Assembly (NCBI GenBank): GCA_030593145.1
Contig: JAUVHU010000007.1
Coordinates: forward strand, 1 to 57,529
Direction of reading: 5' to 3'
Length of the DNA: 57,529 nucleotides
Source of the DNA: Desulfobacteraceae bacterium
GTDB lineage: Bacteria; Desulfobacterota; Desulfobacteria; Desulfobacterales; ETH-SRB1
Below, one piece after another: positions 52,089-57,529 of this stretch. Within the stretch, counting starts at the first letter, position 1. Every line of letters begins with the position of its first letter. The notes beneath the pieces were generated by a model. It saw nothing but the letters and a program-made list of their open reading frames with translations. It made no database searches and was not told the origin of the DNA. The translations under genes and the position numbers were made by a program.

Positions 52089-54278
52089 CTAATATTTTAG
52101 ACGGGCATAATAGGTTTTTTGAGAAGCAATTCGAGCCTCTTTTAAAGTGTAAATACCCTGTTTAGCTAAAAGCGAAATTAATTTGAGAAAAATCTCGCCT
52201 GTTGCAATAGCATCACCCAGGGCGGTATGCCGGCCAACTATGCTTATGCCAAGCCGTTTGGCTATGTCTTCTAAATCATGATTAGCCTGGCTCGGATGAA
52301 CAACCGCTGAAAGCAGCAAAGTGTCAAGCACAGGATTAATGAACTTTACTCCTGTTTCAGCCTCACTTATCTGAAGCATACGCATATCAAAAGCAGCATT
52401 ATGAGCAACGAGAATAGTATCTTCAGCAAATCTGTAAAAAAGAGGGAGTACTTTGTCGATAGTTGGCCGACCTTTTAACATTTCAGGCTGAATGCCGTGA
52501 ATCTTTATTGATTCAAATGGCAGGAAACGTTCAGGATCAACAAACTGTTCAAAATATTCATCACGCAGCAGGCGGCAATTTACAATCCGGACAGATCCGA
52601 TGGAAATTATTTTATCCCCTCCCCTTGGATTCAGGCCTGTTGTCTCAGTATCAAAAACAGTAAACACAAGTTCGCTTAACGGTCGATTGTCCAGTTCCGG
52701 AACCTGGCCAGACTGGCTGAACATATCAAAATCATAAAACTCAGGGCGGCTTTCCGGCAAAATGGTGATTCTTCTTATATTTTCAGGCTCGCATGTTTCT
52801 ATAGCCGGTAGAATTAAACGCAAATACGATTTATCCATTTCATCATCGCATACATTTGACCATATTTCCGCTTCATGATACTGTAACACCGCTTTTAAAC
52901 TTAATGGAAGCTCCTCATTTTTGAGAATCAGGATTTGGTTCTCCCATTTTCGCAATGTTTCACTCTTTATCGGGTTGCCCTGCCATATTAAATCAAAATT
53001 TACAAAGATCCCTTTTCTTTCGACTTTACATGTAAATTTTCTGTTTTTTATTTCAGTGTTTAATTGATTCAGCACACATAACATGCCTAAAATTATCGAA
53101 TAGCTGTCAACCTTAACACTGTTATGATCGTCAGAATACTCTATATCAATAATAATATCTAATTTTTCTTTGGCCTTACTCTTTATTAGTTCAACAAAGT
53201 TTTGGTCAAGTATTGGAACAAGAGGCCACTGGGTTATAAAATGGCTGGAATAATCAGAACTTATATTATCCAAAACTCTGCCAAGGGTTATACTTTCGTG
53301 ATGGATAATTTTCCTGAATTTTTGAAGCTGCTCGCTTTCCATGTCAGGATATTCGATTATGGCTTCAATACTGGACCTGATACCGGCCAGTGAAGAACGT
53401 ATACTCTTTGTAAGAGATTGCAGCATAAAATTCACAATTCTATCGGCTTCAGTCTGTTCTGTAATATCATTAAAAATAATGATAAATCCTGTAAACTTTC
53501 TCAAATGACTCAGAATGGGAACAGCTTGTGCCCGTAACAATTTATTACCTTTGCCGACAACGACAAAATTGGAACTGACATTCTCTTCTTTATGCTTTAA
53601 TTTTTCTGCTATTTCGTCCAGAGCATGCACAATCAGGTTTTTGTCAACAATACTGAATATCGAACGTCCCAAGCCGATAAAACTCTCCCCTGCTCCAAAC
53701 AAGGCTTTATCCGAGCCGGGTTTTGAATCAGGAATAATATCATTTGCGCCCGTAAGCATATGTTTGACCTGTTTGCTGTAAAACAAAATCCGGCCTTCAG
53801 CATTGCAAATCAGCATCCCTTCCGGCAATTCGGACATAAAAGCCGCAAGGATATTTTTCTCTCCTTCAGACTTCGACTTTGCCTGATCGATCTTTTGCTC
53901 AATATTTCTTTGTAATTCCTCATAACGGTCAGCGCCTTCATTTATTATTTGGGCAAGCTGCATGATATCTTTACTGCCTTCGAGAGATATGCGATGCGAA
54001 GGATTTACAGAAGTTATCAGCGTGGTCTCTTCAACAAGTTTGCTGGTCGGGATAATATACACATGAAAAATACTATCCAGTGCAAAACCTAAGCCTACAA
54101 ATATGAGAAAAGCAGCGCTGAAAATATATAAGAAATTCTGTTTAACAATGCTGAGTAAAAGCAACTTTTCTTCCGGCAATATCTGATGCCAAATCAAAAG
54201 AGCAAGGCAGGAAATAATGATAAGGATAATTGATACAGCGATAGCTGCAAACCACCAGAATTTATTGTTTGGATTCAT
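52089..54278 (-). CDS. Membrane PAS/degenerate histidine-kinase protein fused to a DEDDh 3'-5' exonuclease
   Basis: The 729-residue protein begins with two membrane segments (WWFAAIAVSIILIIISCLAL and FLYIFSAAFLIFVGLGFALD), followed by a HAMP-like stretch, a PAS domain (about 138-285), a HisKA-like helix pair and a poorly conserved ATPase-like region. The HisKA box reads SLTKSIRSSLAGI, lacking the phospho-accepting His. The C-terminal DnaQ-like exonuclease starts at DTETTG (Asp543, Glu545), with HNAAFDMRML and HTALGDAIAT carrying the remaining DEDDh residues. It lies in the operon with the CBS/DUF294 gene. The biochemical role of this fusion is not established. Confidence 0.85.
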   Translation of the reverse strand: MNPNNKFWWFAAIAVSIILIIISCLALLIWHQILPEEKLLLLSIVKQNFLYIFSAAFLIFVGLGFALDSIFHVYIIPTSKLVEETTLITSVNPSHRISLEGSKDIMQLAQIINEGADRYEELQRNIEQKIDQAKSKSEGEKNILAAFMSELPEGMLICNAEGRILFYSKQVKHMLTGANDIIPDSKPGSDKALFGAGESFIGLGRSIFSIVDKNLIVHALDEIAEKLKHKEENVSSNFVVVGKGNKLLRAQAVPILSHLRKFTGFIIIFNDITEQTEADRIVNFMLQSLTKSIRSSLAGIRSSIEAIIEYPDMESEQLQKFRKIIHHESITLGRVLDNISSDYSSHFITQWPLVPILDQNFVELIKSKAKEKLDIIIDIEYSDDHNSVKVDSYSIILGMLCVLNQLNTEIKNRKFTCKVERKGIFVNFDLIWQGNPIKSETLRKWENQILILKNEELPLSLKAVLQYHEAEIWSNVCDDEMDKSYLRLILPAIETCEPENIRRITILPESRPEFYDFDMFSQSGQVPELDNRPLSELVFTVFDTETTGLNPRGGDKIISIGSVRIVNCRLLRDEYFEQFVDPERFLPFESIKIHGIQPEMLKGRPTIDKVLPLFYRFAEDTILVAHNAAFDMRMLQISEAETGVKFINPVLDTLLLSAVVHPSQANHDLEDIAKRLGISIVGRHTALGDAIATGEIFLKLISLLAKQGIYTLKEARIASQKTYYARLKY

Positions 54279-54298
54279 CAGACGCCTTTAACCTGCGT

Positions 54299-54430
54299 TA
54301 AGCTGTTAGCTGTTAGCAATTAGCCGTTGGCTCTTATGAAATACATTCGTATAGTTATCAATCATTTGGTGAAATGTTATTATTAACATATTGATATAGT
54401 TTGACTAATAGCTAAAAGCTAATGGCTAAT
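54299..54430. repeat. ttagctgttagc short-repeat tract
   Basis: The gap between the exonuclease fusion and the response regulator contains agctgttagctgttagcaat and later actaatagctaaaagctaat, inverse related blocks like those between lon and clpX. The second block overlaps the end of the response-regulator gene. Confidence 0.5.
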
Positions 54431-54806
54431 CGCTCATTTCAGGTTTAAGTAACTCTCCGACCTGTTTCATTATTTCTGAATTAGAAAATGGTTTTGTTAT
54501 ATAAGCATTTGCTCCAAATGCCAAACCCTTGGCAATATCCACATCTCTAACCATAGTGGTTACAAGGATAATCTTGGTGTCTTTCCATTCTGGATTTTCG
54601 CGGACTATCTGGCAGATCTCAAAACCATCAAAACCGGGATGAATTACATCAAGCAAAATAAGGTCTGGTCGAAATTTTGAGATTTTATCAACAGCATCTT
54701 CTCCGCTTGATGCAGTAATGACATTATAACCTTTTTGTTCCATTAAAAACCTAAGCGGAACAACTATGCTCTGTTCGTCGTCTACGATAAGTATTGTCTG
54801 GGGCAT
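54426..54806 (-). CDS. CheY-like response regulator, single receiver domain
   Basis: The 126-residue protein is one receiver domain: acidic pair Asp9-Asp10 (ILIVDDEQS), phospho-acceptor Asp53 (LILLDVIHPGFDG), Thr in LVTTMVRD (about 83) and Lys105 (AYITKPFSNSE). No output domain is present. It lies upstream of the exonuclease/kinase-like fusion on the same strand and may be phosphorylated by a partner kinase; the adjacent fusion lacks its His, so the kinase must be elsewhere. Length is typical. Confidence 0.92.
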   Translation of the reverse strand: MPQTILIVDDEQSIVVPLRFLMEQKGYNVITASSGEDAVDKISKFRPDLILLDVIHPGFDGFEICQIVRENPEWKDTKIILVTTMVRDVDIAKGLAFGANAYITKPFSNSEIMKQVGELLKPEMSD

Positions 54807-54972
54807 GTGATTAACCTGCTATGAGATAATTATACAAAGATAATAACACAAAAAATAAAAACTCAAAAGATAAAAACTTGAAAGTAGAACTTGCCTTTTA
54901 AAAAGCAGTTCCTCCTTTCAGCAATTTAAACGATCATAAACTCAGATTTTTGTTGGAGAATTTGATTAAATC

Positions 54973-54989
54973 GCTCAATTTAGGTTAAA
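54973..54989. repeat. 17-bp repeat gctcaatttaggttaaa, copy 2
   Basis: Identical to 19638-19654. It lies in the 221-bp gap between the TPR gene and the response regulator, where no gene was found. Confidence 0.4.
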
Positions 54990-55027
54990 AGCGGGGGAAT
55001 AAAGAAGTGTGTTAAATTCGGAGAAAG

Positions 55028-55597
55028 TTATTTTTTATACATTCTCTGCTGCGCATCGATTTCAGGCATTCTGAGCAAACGTTCAGCTTCGGGCTTTTTA
55101 AGCTCTGCCTCAATATAATCCGATCTGTCGGCAATTGAGGGCGGTTTATCAGAGACATTGTGGAGGAACCTCCAGATTAAGCCTGGTCCTTCAGCAATTT
55201 CAGGATTGAGTTCGAGCGCCTTTCTATAGTCTTTTAGCGCATCTTCGTAGTTACCTGTCCGGTCGTTTAAGATGCCACGGTTAGCATAAGCCCCGGCAAA
55301 GTTCTCATCAAGTTTAATCGCCCTGTCAAAGGACTCCCGTGATCCCTTGAAATCATTTATCTCCATAAGAGTTATCGCCCTGCCGTGATAGGCCTCTTTG
55401 TATTCCGGGTGTTCGGCCAGGACTTCGTCAAAAACTTTCAGCGCCTCATCAAGTTTGCCGTCCTGTAAATACTTATTTGCAAGCCGGCACTTGTTTTCAC
55501 CAGGAACATTTTCATGTGCCATAAACTGAAAATAGTAATATCCGAAGATAATTACAACAGTCAGCCCTATTGTTGCGGTTAGTAAATTTCTGTTCAT
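55028..55597 (-). CDS. Membrane-anchored TPR protein
   Basis: The 189-residue protein has an N-terminal membrane segment (NLLTATIGLTVVIIFGYYYF) and about three tetratricopeptide repeats (YLQDGKLDEALKVFDEVLAE, HGRAITLMEINDFKGSRESF, ANRGILNDRTGNYEDALKDY) followed by a Pro-rich tail. TPRs mediate protein contacts; the partner is unknown. Its ATG overlaps the end of the upstream small membrane gene by 4 bp, so the two are translated together. Confidence 0.85.
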   Translation of the reverse strand: MNRNLLTATIGLTVVIIFGYYYFQFMAHENVPGENKCRLANKYLQDGKLDEALKVFDEVLAEHPEYKEAYHGRAITLMEINDFKGSRESFDRAIKLDENFAGAYANRGILNDRTGNYEDALKDYRKALELNPEIAEGPGLIWRFLHNVSDKPPSIADRSDYIEAELKKPEAERLLRMPEIDAQQRMYKK

Positions 55598-55845
55598 TTT
55601 GACAGGAAACAGTTATATATAAGAATTTTGTTAAAAATAAAGGCAAAGGTTACTACGATAAATGCAGTCATCGGTATAATCTTTTTCTCTATCTCTTTTC
55701 TTTCTTGTTCGGTAAGATCCCTTTTAAGTGTCCGTTCAGCCTTTCTGACCATCTGCACAAAAATAAATTTCCTGATTGGCCTGAAAAGCGCCGCTGCCAG
55801 CATGATAGATGAAATCAGATACCATATTAATAATCCGGTCGTCAA
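55594..55845 (-). CDS. Small membrane protein, unknown function
   Basis: The 83-residue protein has a hydrophobic N-terminal segment (LLIWYLISSIMLAAALFRPI), a basic/acidic middle (KAERTLKRDLTEQERKEIEK) and a second hydrophobic segment at the C-terminus. Two membrane spans with a cytosolic loop are likely. It overlaps the TPR gene by 4 bp. No family is recognised; small subunits near sodium:solute symporters exist, but the link is only by position. Confidence 0.65.
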   Translation of the reverse strand: MTTGLLIWYLISSIMLAAALFRPIRKFIFVQMVRKAERTLKRDLTEQERKEIEKKIIPMTAFIVVTFAFIFNKILIYNCFLSK

Positions 55846-55873
55846 TTTATCTCCCAGTAAAAGCTTGTACTAT

Positions 55874-56059
55874 GAGACCGTTGCAAAATGCCCCCTTTTG
55901 CCCAATTAGCGCTATCATCGAATGGAGGGTTAACAATTTTTGCGTTGACTCGGACATCCATGCCCCTTACCATGCGGGCAACTTGACAGTTGTCCAATTC
56001 TGCTATCCTGCAGAATTGCCCTTAAACTTGAGCAAAATTGAACATTTTTCAAAGGTCTT
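55874..56059 (-). repeat. Second full-length GAGACC foldback element, opposite orientation, with 5-bp duplication
   Basis: The element is the reverse-oriented relative of 37901-38116. Its ends read gagaccgttgcaaaatg and catttttcaaaggtctt. The 5-bp actat flanks both sides (55869-55873 and 56060-56064). It lies between the small membrane gene and the symporter. Confidence 0.8.
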
Positions 56060-56080
56060 ACTATGACTGCAATATCAAAT

Positions 56081-56112
56081 AAAATGGGGGGATATTTTTA
56101 TCCCCCCATTTT
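56081..56112 (-). terminator. Strong bidirectional terminator after the symporter gene
   Basis: The 14-bp perfect stem aaaatggggggata/tatccccccatttt (56081-56094, 56099-56112) with a four-T loop ends in a T/A-rich tract on both strands. It lies 13 bp after the symporter stop. Confidence 0.85.
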
Positions 56113-56125
56113 ATACATCTTTCAA

Positions 56126-57529
56126 TTAAGGTTTATCAACATCTAATCGTGCTTTTTTGATATCACCTATGTCTTCCGTGAGAACTTCAACCTCTTTTGC
56201 AGGAATGGTTGACATTTGCATTTTGTATGCAAGGAAAAACATCATGCAGACACCAAGCGCCCACCAAACGATCTGCCATGCCCAGATTGAAGGAATCCCG
56301 AATATCCAGGTAGCCGAGTTATTCGGATTACCGAATATGGTATTTCCGATAACAACACCTGGTCCTTGGGCAAACATGAACCAGACAAGTACAGCAATCA
56401 CTGCCAACGGAACCAGTTTCTTTTTCTCTTTAGGCAAACCTGCGTGCTCTGTCAGAAAATCATGGAATTTTTGCCTGTGAGCACGTGATTCCGAGTTCTG
56501 TGTAAACGCGGATATTAGTATTGCCGATCCGAGGTTAAAAATAATACCCCATCCTGCGGAGTGAATTGTCCACGGCCAGCGGCCCCATGAAGTTATACCA
56601 AACCAGTTTGTTCCGATTGTCTCGGTGCATGTTACCGCGATTAGACCTAATATTAAACCAACTGTTATACCCCTTCTCGTGAGAAACGGCCAGTAGCATA
56701 TTCCGATAAGAGCCGGCCACATCTGGAATCCATAAGCAACAGCAAGACCACCAAGAAGAACGAGAGCGTCATGAGATGTTGTCGCAACAACCAGAGCAGC
56801 AACAACTATTATTCCAACGCCTATTCTTCCGAATAGTTTCTGGGTTGTGTGAGATGCTTTAGGATCTATGAAGCGCTTATAAAGGTCTCTGGTAAGCATA
56901 CCACCTGCAGTAGACATGTATGCCGCGCCTGTTGACTGCATCGCTGCAAGTGCGCATACGCTCAGGAGACCGATTGCCCAGGGAGCACTCGTACTCAGGA
57001 TATTGATCAGGCCAGGAACGATCATTCCCTGCTTGCCGGGCATAGCCATAAGGTCCTTGCCCAGATGCATGACATCCGTTGCAAAACCTGCCTGTATCAT
57101 TCTGGTATCAGCGCCGATAAGGTGACCGCCAAGTCCCTGTATGGCCGTAAAGAAAATCAGTATGCCACCAATACCAAAAGCGGACGCCCATACCTGCTGG
57201 GGAGCAAAAGGTTTAGGGTTCTTATTGGAAAATGACCACATTGAGAATGCAGGCGCGGACTGAATGCCCATGAGTGCGAACGCATAAGAAAGGATCATGA
57301 TACCTGTCCATGCGCCGCCGACTGCCTTGGGTCCCGACGAAACAAACTGAATGACTCCGGGAACGGCTATGTAATGGCTGAATCCATCAAGGGTCCTTTT
57401 TTTATCCATTACTTCCCCCCCTAAAGCAGCTACAGCATCGGGTGAAGTCAGTTTTGCAATGCCTTCATTCAGGGCAGTCCAACCACCTGCAGCATCCAGA
57501 GCGATGAAACCGATTGCGACTATACCGCC
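56126..57529 (-). CDS. Sodium:solute symporter (SSS family), 5' end outside the window
   Basis: The frame is open from the stop at 56126 to the window edge (467 codons visible). The ATG at 57409 is internal: upstream codons continue in frame as GGIVAIGFIALDAAGGWTAL. Many membrane segments (VPGVIQFVSSGPKAVGGAWT, IGILIFFTAIQGLGGHLIGA-like, LLSVCALAAMQSTGAAYMST, MLTRDLYKRFI) and the SSS pattern AALAAMQSTGAAYMS-x-x-GGML-x-RDLYK mark the acetate/proline-type symporter family. It would import a carboxylate or similar solute with Na+. It belongs with the downstream CBS/DUF294 and exonuclease genes. The substrate is not readable. Confidence 0.88.
   Translation of the reverse strand, partial: GGIVAIGFIALDAAGGWTALNEGIAKLTSPDAVAALGGEVMDKKRTLDGFSHYIAVPGVIQFVSSGPKAVGGAWTGIMILSYAFALMGIQSAPAFSMWSFSNKNPKPFAPQQVWASAFGIGGILIFFTAIQGLGGHLIGADTRMIQAGFATDVMHLGKDLMAMPGKQGMIVPGLINILSTSAPWAIGLLSVCALAAMQSTGAAYMSTAGGMLTRDLYKRFIDPKASHTTQKLFGRIGVGIIVVAALVVATTSHDALVLLGGLAVAYGFQMWPALIGICYWPFLTRRGITVGLILGLIAVTCTETIGTNWFGITSWGRWPWTIHSAGWGIIFNLGSAILISAFTQNSESRAHRQKFHDFLTEHAGLPKEKKKLVPLAVIAVLVWFMFAQGPGVVIGNTIFGNPNNSATWIFGIPSIWAWQIVWWALGVCMMFFLAYKMQMSTIPAKEVEVLTEDIGDIKKARLDVDKP

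Overview
The window is a bacterial chromosome segment with a moderately AT-rich composition. Gene content and order point to a sulfate-reducer-like deltaproteobacterium (Desulfobacterota, Desulfobacterales-like): ispF-cysS-uvrB; tig-clpP-clpX-lon; a GlmU-like gene next to glmM; xseA-xseB-ispA-dxs-tlyA; and a radical-SAM photoproduct-lyase-like gene beside a CBS/DUF294-exonuclease-response regulator-TPR-symporter group. The taxonomic call is an inference from synteny and protein flavour, not a database result.

Layout. 1-3684: host housekeeping (ispF end, cysS, uvrB). 3684-8832: an inserted block with a foldback element, a PUA/EVE-like plus PD-(D/E)XK nuclease gene and a large SIR2-effector gene, a probable anti-phage pair. 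8963-9389: a small secreted host protein and the old tRNA terminator. 9401-19318: a compact (~9.9 kb) integrated element bounded by a perfect 49-bp direct repeat of the 3' part of tRNA-Asp. It has a tyrosine integrase, XRE and AlpA-like regulators, a zinc-finger/Toprim/SF3 primase-helicase, a large palindromic candidate origin, a P27-type small terminase, an HK97-type major capsid protein and a second probable virion protein. No large terminase, portal, protease or tail gene was recognised. This is best read as a phage satellite that brings its own capsid protein and small terminase. 19270-25523: tRNA-Asp, tRNA-Val, the lon/clpX/clpP/tig proteostasis cluster and tRNA-Leu. 25981-40266: amidase, tRNA-Pro, UDP-GlcNAc and isoprenoid precursor genes, exonuclease VII, TlyA and an EF-G paralogue, separated by at least four families of short inverted-repeat elements.

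40654-48763: three attC-like sites, all facing the same way, each lying 3' of a minus-strand gene. They have RYYYAAC/GTTRRRY-like ends, long arms that pair imperfectly, and single-base bulges on the same side. There is no integrase gene in view. This is a cluster of attC sites lacking an integrase (CALIN). The three cassettes encode a NucS-like nuclease, a 1185-residue protein with a Cap4-like nuclease N-terminus, and a PD-(D/E)XK nuclease; a fourth small gene follows. An IS1182-type insertion sequence has landed exactly in one attC.

49011-57529: a radical-SAM SPL-like protein, a cNMP/CBS/DUF294 nucleotidyltransferase-like protein, a PAS/degenerate-kinase/DEDDh exonuclease fusion, a CheY-like regulator, a TPR protein, a small membrane protein and a sodium:solute symporter cut by the window end. 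These probably form a solute (acetate-type) uptake and signalling module. Three separate nuclease/defence-flavoured loci in 57 kb (the SIR2 block, the satellite and the cassette array) make this a dense accessory segment set in a conserved backbone.
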